A stretch of 64,000 nucleotides of DNA from Sulfitobacter dubius (GTDB lineage Bacteria > Pseudomonadota > Alphaproteobacteria > Rhodobacterales > Rhodobacteraceae): contig NZ_FOPG01000001.1 of assembly GCF_900113435.1 (NCBI RefSeq), forward strand, positions 1,178,001 through 1,242,000. Reading direction: 5' to 3'. Positions 46,299 to 55,112 of the stretch are shown here, piece after piece (the stretch's first letter is position 1; each line of letters begins with the position of its first letter). A program made the position numbers and the translations under genes. The notes beneath the pieces are model-generated. The model made no database searches and had not been told where the DNA came from. It saw only the letters and a list, made by a program, of their open reading frames with translations.

Positions 46299-46922
46299 TC
46301 AGTTTCCAACCAAGCCAACGGCTGTCGACGGCATTGCCTCGAAGCCTGGCAGTGCTTCGAACCTGGCCAGCCAAGCGCGAACGTGAGGGTAAGAATCGAG
46401 CGAGATGTTCCCTTCTGGCGCATGCGCGGTGTACGAATAGCAGGCAACATCTGCGATCGTGGGTCCATCACCGACAAGCCAATCATGGTCCGTGAGGCGA
46501 TACTCCAGCTTTTGCAACGCTTTTGCAGCTACAGCGGCGGCAAAATCCGGGTCCAACTGAGCACCGAAGACAGTGATCAACCGCGCAGCGCAGGAACCAA
46601 AGGCGATTTCTCCAGCCGCCAAAGTAAGCCAGCGCTGGACATCGGCCTCTCCGATCGCGTCGCTCGGAAACCAGTCCTGCGCGTAAGCCCGAGCAAGATA
46701 GACAAGGATCGCGTTCGAGTCGGACACGACCACATCTCCATCCTCAAGGACTGGAACTTGGCCATTGGGGTTCATGGCCAGAAACTCAGGCAACTTGTGC
46801 GCGCCCGCGGCCAGATCGACTGGAACGATTTCATGCGGAATCCCGGCAAGCTTGGCGAAAACCAAGGCGCGATGCGCATGGCCGGACTTGGCAAAGTGGT
46901 GAATGCGAACAGCATTGGGCAT
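46299..46922 (-). CDS. Glutathione S-transferase family protein
   Basis: A 207-aa GST: thioredoxin-fold half with IHHFAKSGHAHRALVFAKLAGI (likely active-site Ser/His), the cis-proline and GSH-binding PNGQVPVLEDGDVVVSDSNAILVYLA, and an all-helical half with WLVGDGPTIADVACYSY. The start at 46922 fits the first beta strand; 22 upstream codons are open but not family-like. First gene of the operon, divergent from the LysR gene, which probably controls it. Confidence 0.92.
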   Translation of the reverse strand: MPNAVRIHHFAKSGHAHRALVFAKLAGIPHEIVPVDLAAGAHKLPEFLAMNPNGQVPVLEDGDVVVSDSNAILVYLARAYAQDWFPSDAIGEADVQRWLTLAAGEIAFGSCAARLITVFGAQLDPDFAAAVAAKALQKLEYRLTDHDWLVGDGPTIADVACYSYTAHAPEGNISLDSYPHVRAWLARFEALPGFEAMPSTAVGLVGN

Positions 46923-47029
46923 ATGACTCTCCGTTTGGATTTGGATGTTGGCCCAGCAATACACCTTGCATCTTTTGGCGATAATCACCTAAATTCGACC
47001 TATTATAAGCCCTCAAAAGGCGCAATCTG

Positions 47030-47932
47030 ATGGACAAAATCGACCGTATGCGGGCCTTTGCCTTGGTCGCAAAGAACGCATCGTTCACCACTGCCGCGAA
47101 ACGCATGGGGCGTTCCGCGCGCCTTGTAAGCAAATACGTGGCTGATCTGGAAAACGCGCTTGGGGTGCAGTTGCTCAATCGCACAACGCGTAGCGTCTCG
47201 TTGACGGACGCAGGGGCGACATACCTCACGCTGTGCGAACCTCTTTTGGACGGTTTCGACGAGCTGGAAGAGCGGGTTCGGAACGAACAAGTCTCGCTGC
47301 GTGGTGTGATCCACATCTCGGCACCAACGGGCTTTGGGGTAACGCGGCTGGTCCCCTCGCTCACAAAGTTTTCCGAGGCACACCCACATGTAGAACTGGA
47401 TCTGAGGTTCTCGGACCGGCGGGCATCGATTGTAGAGGAAGGCCTCGACCTTGCTATCCGGATTGGCCCCATGCGGGACAGCTCTCTGAAAATCCGACAA
47501 CTGGGCCCCATGGCTTTGGTTGTCTGTGCCTCTCCGGCGTATTTGGAACGCGCAGGACGTCCAAGCCACCCACGGTCACTGATAACGCATGAGTGTATCT
47601 TGGATAGCAATATGGCCGAGCCCACGATGTGGAGATTTAATATCGGTGGCCGGGAAGAAACCGTCCAAGTAAACGGGCGCTTCCGAATGGACGCGCCCGC
47701 AGCGTCCGCACGTCTTGCAAGACAAGGCGCAGCTATCGCCCGGTGTCCGGCATATACTGTCGCCGATTGCCTGAAGACCGGAGAGCTGGTCGAGCTTTTT
47801 GCGGAGAACCGGATTTCGCCTTATGTCGTCGCCGCGCTGTTCCCTCAAAACAGGCGTTTAACAACCCGAGTACGCGCACTGATTGACCATTTGGCAAGTG
47901 ATCCGGAACTATGTCCTGATGACAGCCGCTGA
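47030..47932 (+). CDS. LysR family transcriptional regulator
   Basis: A 300-aa LysR regulator: N-terminal winged helix MRAFALVAKNASFTTAAKRMGRSARLVSKYVADLENALGVQLLNRTTRSVSLTDAG and a periplasmic-binding-protein-like effector domain. It is divergent from the GST operon; the 107-bp gap holds an ATAAT-N16-ATTAT inverted repeat (46981-47006) that may be its site. Effector unknown. Confidence 0.95.
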   Translation: MDKIDRMRAFALVAKNASFTTAAKRMGRSARLVSKYVADLENALGVQLLNRTTRSVSLTDAGATYLTLCEPLLDGFDELEERVRNEQVSLRGVIHISAPTGFGVTRLVPSLTKFSEAHPHVELDLRFSDRRASIVEEGLDLAIRIGPMRDSSLKIRQLGPMALVVCASPAYLERAGRPSHPRSLITHECILDSNMAEPTMWRFNIGGREETVQVNGRFRMDAPAASARLARQGAAIARCPAYTVADCLKTGELVELFAENRISPYVVAALFPQNRRLTTRVRALIDHLASDPELCPDDSR

Positions 47933-48122
47933 CGGCCCAAAGCGGACCTTTACCAATTAGCTTAGAGCTATGGCAAAGCGCCAGTAACCCGACATCGGCA
48001 AGGCCGCGCAGCATCGCAAGTGTTCAAGGTCAGCACTGCGCGCAGTAAGCTCTTATTTCGGATGTTTCGGCAGTGACATCCGGAAAGTTCCTTCTTTCCT
48101 TCGAGGCAAAGCCCGACGACGA

Positions 48123-48136
48123 TTGATTCAGATCAA
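48123..48136. promoter_or_regulatory. FNR/FixK-type box
   Basis: TTGATTCAGATCAA, a perfect match to TTGAT-N4-ATCAA. It lies 174 bp upstream of the lipoprotein cytochrome c gene, a distance that needs a long leader. Confidence 0.75.
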
Positions 48137-48217
48137 GGAGTTTCCCCCGAAATCACGCATTCTCGAGATGTAATGTTTCTAGTACCTATTCAGCAGCACC
48201 ACTCGACAACACCGATG

Positions 48218-48242
48218 AAGAAGGGTGGGTCAGACCCTTCTT
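48218..48242. repeat. 9-bp inverted repeat in the cytochrome c leader
   Basis: AAGAAGGGT (48218-48226) and ACCCTTCTT (48234-48242), loop 7 bases. Followed by TGCC, so not a typical terminator. It lies between the FNR box and the coding start and would be in the 5' leader if the FNR box drives transcription. Confidence 0.6.
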
Positions 48243-48309
48243 TGCCTCCCCCTGCCCCATAATTAACAACGCCGCCAAGGTTCACTCATAACGAGAGGAA
48301 CGATCTGCC

Positions 48310-48723
48310 ATGCACACACGCTCAATTTTCTTCGTCGGAACGATCTGCGCTTTTCTTACCGCCTGTTCCGAGCCGCCTGACCGCGACCCTCGAGCGGTGC
48401 GGGAAGGGCAGAGGATCTACGCCAAGGAATGTGCCGCATGCCATGGCGGCGGCATGGAGCCGGGCAACGCGGCTGCGAGCCCTACCTACGTGGTGGCCCC
48501 CGACCTCACCCTGCTGAAACGTCGCAACGACGGCTATTTCCCGCGCGAGTTCGTCAGCCGGTTTGTCATGGGCCAGCTGGAAAAGGACGATCCCGCCTCC
48601 CCGATGCCGGATTTCTCCGCGCAGGGGTTGCGAAATGTGTACCCTCATGGCGGCGCGGATGGCGAAGTTCTGGAGACAGACTTCGAGAACCTTCTCGATT
48701 ACTTGGAGACGATACAACGTTAA
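48310..48723 (+). CDS. Lipoprotein mono-haem cytochrome c
   Basis: A 137-aa class I cytochrome c: lipoprotein signal MHTRSIFFVGTICAFLTAC, haem motif CAACH (in YAKECAACHGGGMEP) and a C-terminal Met in PASPMPDFS as the likely axial ligand. It would be a membrane-tethered periplasmic electron carrier. An FNR box upstream and the nearby cbb3 cluster suggest use under low oxygen. It is followed 88 bp later by the haem-PAS kinase. Confidence 0.9.
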   Translation: MHTRSIFFVGTICAFLTACSEPPDRDPRAVREGQRIYAKECAACHGGGMEPGNAAASPTYVVAPDLTLLKRRNDGYFPREFVSRFVMGQLEKDDPASPMPDFSAQGLRNVYPHGGADGEVLETDFENLLDYLETIQR

Positions 48724-48811
48724 CAGCCAGCGTTGCTAAACGACAGACTGCTTGCAAGACCCCACGCCAGCGCGTTTGCTGCCCTGACGCCCCTGACCGA
48801 CGGAAACCCGC

Positions 48812-50341
48812 ATGAAGATCAACGACACAAGCCCCGTCCTGCTCGCGCTTTTGGATGCCGCGGTTGATGCTATGGTCATCGCCGACCACGAGGGGCGGAT
48901 CCTGCGGGTCAACAAGGCGGCAGCCGGCCTATTCGGGCACCCGGTCGAGGCCTTCGTTGGGCGCAATGTCCGCATGCTGATGCCCGCCGACATGGCGGCT
49001 CGGCACGATGGTTTTCTGCACCACCACCTCGACACCGGGGAGAAACGGATCATCGGCATAGGCCGCGACGTCGAGGGTCTGCGCGCCGATGGCAGCGTGT
49101 TCCCGCTGCACCTCTCGGTGGGCCGCGCCGATATCGAGGGCGAGGTCGCCTTTGTCGGGATCATGCACGACCTCTCGCGCCGCAAGGCCGCCGAGGAGGC
49201 GACGGCCCGCTCGCAACGGATGGATGCCATTGGCCAGATGACCGGGGGTATCGCGCATGATTTCAACAACCTGCTGACCGTCGTCATTGGCAACCTCGAA
49301 CTGCTCGAGATTGCGGAAACCTCTACGAAAAGCGGCGCGCTGATCTCGGACGCGCTTGAGGCCGCCGAGGTGGGCGCCGACCTGACCTCGCGGCTTTTGG
49401 TCTTTGCCCGCAAAAGCACGCTTAACGCCGAGGTGACCGATCTCAACGCCGAGGTCTCAAAGGCAGTCGCGATGCTGCGACGCACCATCGGCGCGCATAT
49501 CGCGATCGAGACGGCCTTCGCCCCGGACCTGTGGCAGACCATGATCGACGCGACCCAGTTGCAGACCGCGGTGCTCAACATCGCGCTCAATGCGCAGGAC
49601 GCCATGCCTGCGGGCGGCAGGCTCACCCTCGAGACGCAGAACATGGCGCTCGACGACAGCTACGTCGTGCAGGAAATCGGCATCGACATGGGCAATTACA
49701 TACGGCTTTCCATCGCCGATACCGGAGAGGGCATGACGACAGAGACCCGCACCCGCGCGATGGAGCCCTTTTTCTCGACCAAGCCGGTGGGGCAAGGCAC
49801 CGGTCTAGGCCTGTCGATGGTCTATGGCTTCATCCGACAGTCCGGCGGGCATATTTCGATCTACAGCGAGCTCGGCAAGGGCACGACGATCAGCCTCTAT
49901 TTCCCCGCTCTGCCCAATGCCGCGCCCGAGGGGGACGAGGCAGATGACCGCGCGAAGGGCCATGCCGGGATCGGTGCCGGGCGGCGGGTCCTGCTGGTCG
50001 AGGACGATCCGCGCGTGCTGCGCCTGTCGGAGACCCGGCTCGAGGCGCTTGGTTTCGTCTGCGTCACGGCGACCAGTGGCGATGCGGCTTGGGAGACCCT
50101 GCAGGCGCGCCGGGATATCGACGTGGTCTTCACCGACCTGATGATGCCGGGGGAACTCTCGGGCCATGCGCTTGCCCTGCGCGTGGCGGAAGAGATGCCG
50201 GGGATCAAGGTTCTCATCACCTCGGGGTTTTCAGAAGACATCCTCGGAAGCAAGGCCGTGGCCGAGCAGTTCCCGATGCTGCGCAAGCCCTACCGGCAGG
50301 CCGATCTGGCAGAGGCGCTCGGCGCGCTCCTGTCCAGCTAA
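48812..50341 (+). CDS. FixL-like haem-PAS hybrid histidine kinase with C-terminal receiver
   Basis: A 509-aa sensor. The PAS domain (8-125) has the oxygen-sensing FixL features: RHDGF with candidate haem ligand His65, and IIGIGRDVEGLRADGSVFPLHLSVG (80-104). Kinase part: phospho-acceptor His149 in GGIAHDFNNLL, N-box Asn260, DTGEG at 303-307, TGLGLSMVYG. A receiver domain follows (391-509) with Asp442 in VFTDLMMPG. No membrane segments, so cytoplasmic. FixL proper lacks the fused receiver in Sinorhizobium; hybrid forms occur. It converges on an OmpR-type regulator with a 4-bp overlap. Confidence 0.92.
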   Translation: MKINDTSPVLLALLDAAVDAMVIADHEGRILRVNKAAAGLFGHPVEAFVGRNVRMLMPADMAARHDGFLHHHLDTGEKRIIGIGRDVEGLRADGSVFPLHLSVGRADIEGEVAFVGIMHDLSRRKAAEEATARSQRMDAIGQMTGGIAHDFNNLLTVVIGNLELLEIAETSTKSGALISDALEAAEVGADLTSRLLVFARKSTLNAEVTDLNAEVSKAVAMLRRTIGAHIAIETAFAPDLWQTMIDATQLQTAVLNIALNAQDAMPAGGRLTLETQNMALDDSYVVQEIGIDMGNYIRLSIADTGEGMTTETRTRAMEPFFSTKPVGQGTGLGLSMVYGFIRQSGGHISIYSELGKGTTISLYFPALPNAAPEGDEADDRAKGHAGIGAGRRVLLVEDDPRVLRLSETRLEALGFVCVTATSGDAAWETLQARRDIDVVFTDLMMPGELSGHALALRVAEEMPGIKVLITSGFSEDILGSKAVAEQFPMLRKPYRQADLAEALGALLSS

Positions 50342-51069
50342 CCGGCCAGATCGACAGGCTTTTCGGTCAGCATATAGCCCAGCCCGCGCACCGTCTTTAT
50401 CAACTGCGGGCGGGCCGGGTCGCGTTCAAGCTTCTTGCGCAGGCGGGCGACCTGATTGTCGATTGTGCGGTCCAGCGGGGTCCAATCGCTGCCGTTCACC
50501 AGATCCATCAGCCGGTCGCGGGACAGCTGGCGCTGCGGGTTGCCCACGAAAGCCGCCAGCAGTTTAAAATCCGACGTGGTCAGCGCGCAGTCGCGGCCCT
50601 CGCGGTCCAGAAGCTGCATGGCGTCGAAATTGATCCGCAGTCCGTCGAGGCACTGCCACAGCTCGGCGACTTCTCCTGACGCCGCGGCGGGCGGCAGGCG
50701 CTTGGCCGTGCGACGCAGCACCGAGCGCACCCGCGCCAGCACCTCGCGGACGTGGAACGGCTTGGTCAGGTAATCATCGGCGCCAAGCTCCAGCCCCACC
50801 ACCCGGTCAATTACATCGTCCTTGCCGGTGACCATGAAGATCGGCACGTCATGCTCGCGCTGCAATTCGCGCGCGATGTCGAGACCGTCCTCGGCCCCGA
50901 GGTTGAGGTCGAGCGTAACCAGATCGAAATCACCCTCGGCAAAGGCCGCGCGTACGCTTTCACTGCCCTCGGCCTCGGCCACCTCGTAGCCGTCGCTCTC
51001 AAAGCAGCGCCGCAGGAGGGTGCGGATTTTGGCGTCGTCATCGACGACGAGAATTCTCTTCGTGGTCAC
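50338..51069 (-). CDS. OmpR/PhoB-type response regulator
   Basis: A 243-aa regulator from the GTG at 51069 (GGGGGC upstream); a TTG 13 codons earlier is possible. Receiver domain RILVVDDDAKIRTLL with phospho-Asp in LVTLDLNLG and KPFHVRE; C-terminal winged helix with LTTSDFKLLAAFVGNPQRQLSRDRLMDLV and DRTIDNQVARLRKKLE. It overlaps the kinase gene tail to tail. It may receive phosphate from the hybrid kinase next door or from an unlinked one. Confidence 0.93.
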   Translation of the reverse strand: MTTKRILVVDDDAKIRTLLRRCFESDGYEVAEAEGSESVRAAFAEGDFDLVTLDLNLGAEDGLDIARELQREHDVPIFMVTGKDDVIDRVVGLELGADDYLTKPFHVREVLARVRSVLRRTAKRLPPAAASGEVAELWQCLDGLRINFDAMQLLDREGRDCALTTSDFKLLAAFVGNPQRQLSRDRLMDLVNGSDWTPLDRTIDNQVARLRKKLERDPARPQLIKTVRGLGYMLTEKPVDLAG

Positions 51070-51233
51070 GGCTAAGCCCCCTGTTGCGGCCCCGTCTCGC
51101 GCGTTCAAGCAGGGCCCCTCATCCTATCCAATGCTGCGCCCGGCGACAAACCGATACAATCCGTTACACGGCCAAGCGTATCGCCGCGACCTCGGCTTGG
51201 GAAAGTGCCTTGCGACAGAACAAGGACGCCCGC

Positions 51234-51905
51234 ATGTACGTGACACTTTCAAGCGCATTCACCCCCGCCATTGCAGCCCCCGTCGGGATACCCAACCCGG
51301 CCCCGGCACACCGCCGGACGCTTTCGGTGGGCGCCCATCTTTTCCGCGAGGGCGACATCGCCAATAACATCTACGAGATCACCTCGGGCGTCTTTCGTCT
51401 CTCCCGCGTGCTGGACGACGGGCGGCGGCAGGTGATCGCCTTCGGCCTGCCCGGCGACATCATCGGCTTTCCGAACGGCACCGTGCATCACAGCGATTGC
51501 GAGGCGATCCAGGCCGGCGCGGTCATCTCCCACCGGCGCCATACGCTGGACACGCTAAAAGGAGACGACGCCACGCACCAGCGGCTGCTGCACGCCGCTC
51601 TGCGCGAGATTTCGGCGATGCAGGATCACCTGATGATGCTGGGCCGCAAGTCGGCGATGGAGAAGGTGGCCTCTTTCCTCGTCACCCTCTCGGACCGCAT
51701 CGGCACAAGTCGCGACGGGCTCACGCGCTGCGCCCTGCCGATGAGCCGCGCCGACATCGCCGACTTCCTCGGCCTGACGATCGAGACCGTCAGCCGCACC
51801 CTCACGCGGCTGCGCAAGGCCGGGGTGATCGCTTTTGACCGGGCGCAGACGGTGCTGATCAAGGATAAGGACGCACTGCTCTCGGCCGCACAGGCGCGTG
51901 TCTGA
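51234..51905 (+). CDS. Crp/Fnr family regulator, FixK-like
   Basis: A 223-aa Crp/Fnr regulator with an N-terminal cNMP-like barrel (HLFREGDIANNIYEITSGVFRLSRVLDDGRRQVIAFGLPGDIIGF) and a C-terminal helix-turn-helix SRADIADFLGLTIETVSRTLTRLRKAGVI. The recognition helix has ExxSR, the FNR/FixK pattern that reads TTGAT-N4-ATCAA, which matches boxes in this window. There is no N-terminal Cys cluster, so it is FixK-like rather than an Fe-S FNR. Most likely activator of the cco operons and the cytochrome c gene. Confidence 0.92.
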   Translation: MYVTLSSAFTPAIAAPVGIPNPAPAHRRTLSVGAHLFREGDIANNIYEITSGVFRLSRVLDDGRRQVIAFGLPGDIIGFPNGTVHHSDCEAIQAGAVISHRRHTLDTLKGDDATHQRLLHAALREISAMQDHLMMLGRKSAMEKVASFLVTLSDRIGTSRDGLTRCALPMSRADIADFLGLTIETVSRTLTRLRKAGVIAFDRAQTVLIKDKDALLSAAQARV

Positions 51906-51936
51906 CGCCGCGCCACCGCATGAAAGGAGACAGATC

Positions 51937-52776
51937 ATGACCATCAAGACCATCCTCTCTTGCCTCACGGACCCGCGCTCTGCCAAGAGCGTGCTGGCCG
52001 CCGCGGCGCTTATCGCGCGGCGTCATGACGCCCATGTGATCGGGCTGCACACTGTCGAATCGCTCGCCGTCTATCCCGGCGTCGCCCTGCATGTGCCCGA
52101 CATCGTCTTCACCGAATACGGCCGATCGCAGGTCGCGCAATCGGAGGACATCAAGGAGATCTTCGAGACGTCCTATCAAGCAGAGGAATTTGCCCACGAA
52201 TGGCGCCTGCTGCACAGCCAGTCCGAAACCGCCGCCGAACGAATCGTGGAAAGCGCGCATTGCGCGGACATCGTGCTGATGGCCGCCGCCGATCCCGATG
52301 CCGACACCCCCGCCCATGCCCGCCTGCTGGAAAGCGTGATCCGCGATGCGGGCCGCCCGGTGTTGGTGGTGCCGCAGGATTTCTCGGGCGACCATCTGGG
52401 GCAGAGCATCGTGTTGGGCTGGAACGGCACCCGCGAGGCGGTCCGCGCGGCGCATGACGCGTTGGCCTTGCTGCAGGCGGGCGATTGCGCGCATATCCTG
52501 CGCGTGAACGACCACAGCCACGACGCGGGGCTAAAGGCGACCTCGGGCGATCTGGCCGCGGCCTTCGACCGCCACGGGATTGAGACCACGCTGGTCGAGC
52601 GCAGTTGGGAACGGCCGGGAGTCGCCGCGGCGCTCAGCCGCGAGGCCATGGAGCGTGGTGCCGACATGGTGGCCGTCGGCGCCTTCGGCCATTCGCGGGC
52701 CTATGATCTGGTGATCGGCGCGGCCACCCGCGACCTGCTGCGCCATTCGGAGGTGCCGGTGCTGTTTTCGCGCTGA
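51937..52776 (+). CDS. Universal stress protein, tandem UspA domains
   Basis: A 279-aa protein with two Usp folds. The first (1-150) begins TIKTILSCLTDPRSAKSVL, the second begins SIVLGWNGTREAVRAAHDAL and ends DMVAVGAFGHSRAYDLVIGAATRDLLRHSEVPVLFSR, with the G-x2-G-x9-G[ST]-like ATP motif partly kept. A strong Shine-Dalgarno (AAAGGAGAC) precedes the ATG. It is 31 bp after the FixK-like gene, so co-transcribed. Usp genes are common beside micro-oxic respiration clusters. Confidence 0.92.
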   Translation: MTIKTILSCLTDPRSAKSVLAAAALIARRHDAHVIGLHTVESLAVYPGVALHVPDIVFTEYGRSQVAQSEDIKEIFETSYQAEEFAHEWRLLHSQSETAAERIVESAHCADIVLMAAADPDADTPAHARLLESVIRDAGRPVLVVPQDFSGDHLGQSIVLGWNGTREAVRAAHDALALLQAGDCAHILRVNDHSHDAGLKATSGDLAAAFDRHGIETTLVERSWERPGVAAALSREAMERGADMVAVGAFGHSRAYDLVIGAATRDLLRHSEVPVLFSR

Positions 52777-52795
52777 GCTCCAATCTGCAACGCAT

Positions 52796-52833
52796 GCCCG
52801 CCCGCCGGTTCACTCCGGCGCGGCGGGCGTTTT
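52796..52833 (+). terminator. Terminator between usp and ccoS
   Basis: GC-rich hairpin: 52796-52808 pairs with 52815-52828 across a 6-base loop, followed by GTTTT. It overlaps the last codons of ccoS on the other strand. Confidence 0.7.
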
Positions 52834-52995
52834 GCTGTCCGGCCCCCGCGGGTCGAGGGGATCTTCCAGAAGGATGCGCGCGGCATCCCCCTCGAGATCT
52901 TCGTACTGCCCGTTGCGCAGGGTCCAGAGGCAGGCGGCCAGCCCCCCCGCGCCCAGCAGGACCGACACGGGAATGAGAATGATCAGGATATTCAT
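52810..52995 (-). CDS. ccoS: cbb3 oxidase assembly protein CcoS
   Basis: A 61-aa single-TM protein (MNILIILIPVSVLLGAGGLAACLWTLRNGQYEDLEGDAARIL), the standard CcoS pattern with the QYEDLEGDA motif. Needed for cofactor insertion into the cbb3 oxidase. Its ATG overlaps the ccoI stop by four bases; last gene of ccoGHIS. Confidence 0.95.
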   Translation of the reverse strand: MNILIILIPVSVLLGAGGLAACLWTLRNGQYEDLEGDAARILLEDPLDPRGPDSKTPAAPE

Positions 52996-55112
52996 CGGCG
53001 CACCGCGTTCATCGCCACAAGGATCGAAGACGACGACATGACCGCCGCCGCCATCAGCGGCGTGGCATGGCCCAGCACCGCGACCGGGATTGCCACGGCA
53101 TTGTAGAGCGCCGCGACGGCGAGGTTCTGCCGGATGCGCCGCCGCGCACGGCGGGCAAGCGCCAGCGTCTGCGCCACCGCACGCAGGTCCACGCCCAGCA
53201 TCACCCCGTCGGAGGCCACCCTTGCGGCGTCGAGCGCGCTGGCGGGCGCGAGCGAGGCATGAGCCCTTGCCAGTGCGCCGGTGTCGTTCAACCCGTCGCC
53301 CACCATCAGCACGCGACGGCCTTCGCGGGTCATCCCTGCAAGGCAGTCGGCCTTGTCCCCCGCGCGCACCCCGGCATGAACCTTGGCGATCCCGAGCCGC
53401 CGTGCCAGCACCTCGGCCCGGGCCGGGGTGTCTCCGGTCAGCATCACGACGTCAAAACCCGTCGCTTCCAGATCGGCGATCACCTCCAATGCGCCCGGTC
53501 GAAGGTGCTCGGTTAGGGGCAACGGGATCACTTCGCCGGGCAATTCGAGCACAGGGCCCTTCGCTCCGCGCCCCAACCGCACCGATCTGCCGTTCCAACG
53601 CGCCTCAACCCCCTCGCCCGGCAATTCGCGTAGATCGGTCAATTGCGCCGGAGCGCACTCCGCAAGCGCCGCCACCAGTGCGCGGGAAACCGGGTGATCC
53701 GAGGCCTCGGCCAGCGCCCGCGCGACCGCGGCGGCCTCGGGCGCGAGACCGGGCAGCCGCGCCACGCCTTCGGTCAGCGTGCCGGTCTTGTCGAAGACCA
53801 CCGTGTCGATCTCGGCCAGACGCTCCAGCGCGGTGGGGGATTTCAGCAGTACGCCGCCGCGGAACAGCCGCCCGGTCATCGCCGCCGTCACGGCCGGGAT
53901 GGCCAGCGCCAAAGCGCAGGGGCAGGTGATGATCAGCGTCGCCGTCGCCACCGAGATGGCGTGATGCAGATCGCCCGTCAGCCCCCACCAGAGGGCAAAG
54001 GCCAACGCGGCCAACCCATGCACCACTGGCGCATAGAGACGTGCGGCGCGGTCGGCGAGGCCGCTGTAGCGGTGCCGTCCGGTCTCAGCCACCTCCACAA
54101 GGGCGGCAAGGCGGCGCAGGGTGCTGTCCTCAGCCCGGCGTGTCACGGCCAAGGTCAGGGGCGCACCAAGGATCACCTCGCCCGCGCAGACGGCGCCGCC
54201 CACCGAAAGCGGCACCGGCGCGGCCTCTCCGGTCAGCGCGGAGCGGTCGAGCGTGGCGGGGCCTTCGGCGGTCCCGTCGACCGGGGCCCGCGCGCCAGCC
54301 GCCAGCGCGATGCGGTCGCCGGGCATCAGCGCGCAGACATTCACCGTCTCGCGCCCCGCCTCGGTCAGCCGGGTCGCGCGGGGCAGTTCCAACGCTGTCA
54401 ACTCTGCCGCCGCCGAGCGCGCCGTGGCCCGCGCGCGGTGCTCAAGATAGCGCCCCACCAGAAGGAAAAAACACAGCGACAGCGCCGCGTCGAACCAGGT
54501 ATGCGCGCCGGTGTCGGCGAAGGTCTCGTAGAGCGAGGTCGCGGCAGCCAAAAAGATCGCAAGCGCGATCGGCACGTCCATGTTCATACGCCCCGCCCGC
54601 AGCGCCGTGACGGTAGAGGCGAAGAAGGGCACGGCCGAAAAAGCCAGGGCCGGCAGTGCGATGGATGCGGAGACCCAATGGAACATCTCCCGCGTGACCT
54701 CGCCCGCACCGGACCAGACAGCGACGGAGACGGCCATGACGTTCATCATGGCGAACCCGGCGACAGCGGCGCGCGCCAGCAGTTTGCGGCCCTCCTCGTC
54801 TCCCGCGGGACCTAGGGCGGAAGCGTCCAGCAGATGCGCATCGAACCCGGCGGCGTTCAACACGCTCAGGGCTTCACTCTCGTCATGGCCCGCGGTCGGC
54901 AGAAGGCGCAGCCGCTTGGCCCCGAGGTTCACCCGCGCCGCGGCGACCGACGGCAGATCGGCCAAGACGCGCTCCACCCCCGCGATACAGGCGGCGCAGT
55001 GGATTTGCGGCAGGGCGATGTATATCGCGTCCCCGGCCTTTGGTGCCGGGCGCGCCGGCATTTCGGTCAGGGGGGCTGCGGCGATGCAGCCCGGGCAGGC
55101 CGCAACGCTCAT
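52992..55112 (-). CDS. ccoI: Copper-translocating P-type ATPase CcoI (FixI)
   Basis: A 706-aa P1B ATPase delivering copper for cbb3 oxidase assembly. It has an N-terminal CPGC, a heavy-metal domain with HCAACIAGVE, about eight membrane helices with the CPC motif in IITCPCALALAIP, the phosphorylation site DKTGTLTEG, HP in SDHPVSRAL and GDGLNDTGAL. The ATG at 55112 overlaps the ccoH stop by four bases, which fixes the start. Confidence 0.96.
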   Translation of the reverse strand: MSVAACPGCIAAAPLTEMPARPAPKAGDAIYIALPQIHCAACIAGVERVLADLPSVAAARVNLGAKRLRLLPTAGHDESEALSVLNAAGFDAHLLDASALGPAGDEEGRKLLARAAVAGFAMMNVMAVSVAVWSGAGEVTREMFHWVSASIALPALAFSAVPFFASTVTALRAGRMNMDVPIALAIFLAAATSLYETFADTGAHTWFDAALSLCFFLLVGRYLEHRARATARSAAAELTALELPRATRLTEAGRETVNVCALMPGDRIALAAGARAPVDGTAEGPATLDRSALTGEAAPVPLSVGGAVCAGEVILGAPLTLAVTRRAEDSTLRRLAALVEVAETGRHRYSGLADRAARLYAPVVHGLAALAFALWWGLTGDLHHAISVATATLIITCPCALALAIPAVTAAMTGRLFRGGVLLKSPTALERLAEIDTVVFDKTGTLTEGVARLPGLAPEAAAVARALAEASDHPVSRALVAALAECAPAQLTDLRELPGEGVEARWNGRSVRLGRGAKGPVLELPGEVIPLPLTEHLRPGALEVIADLEATGFDVVMLTGDTPARAEVLARRLGIAKVHAGVRAGDKADCLAGMTREGRRVLMVGDGLNDTGALARAHASLAPASALDAARVASDGVMLGVDLRAVAQTLALARRARRRIRQNLAVAALYNAVAIPVAVLGHATPLMAAAVMSSSSILVAMNAVRR

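Larger units (their letters stand above)
47933..48309. other. Intergenic stretch with FNR box upstream of cytochrome c gene
   Basis: 377 bp without a gene. It contains an FNR/FixK box (48123-48136) and a 9-bp inverted repeat (48218-48242), both listed separately. Confidence 0.6.

Noticed and set aside
43226-48260. 15-bp string CCCTGCCCCATAATT shared near 43225 and 48250, thought of as ends of a second element
   Set aside because: A 15-mer match between two sites is expected by chance in 64 kb, and no other end features are present.
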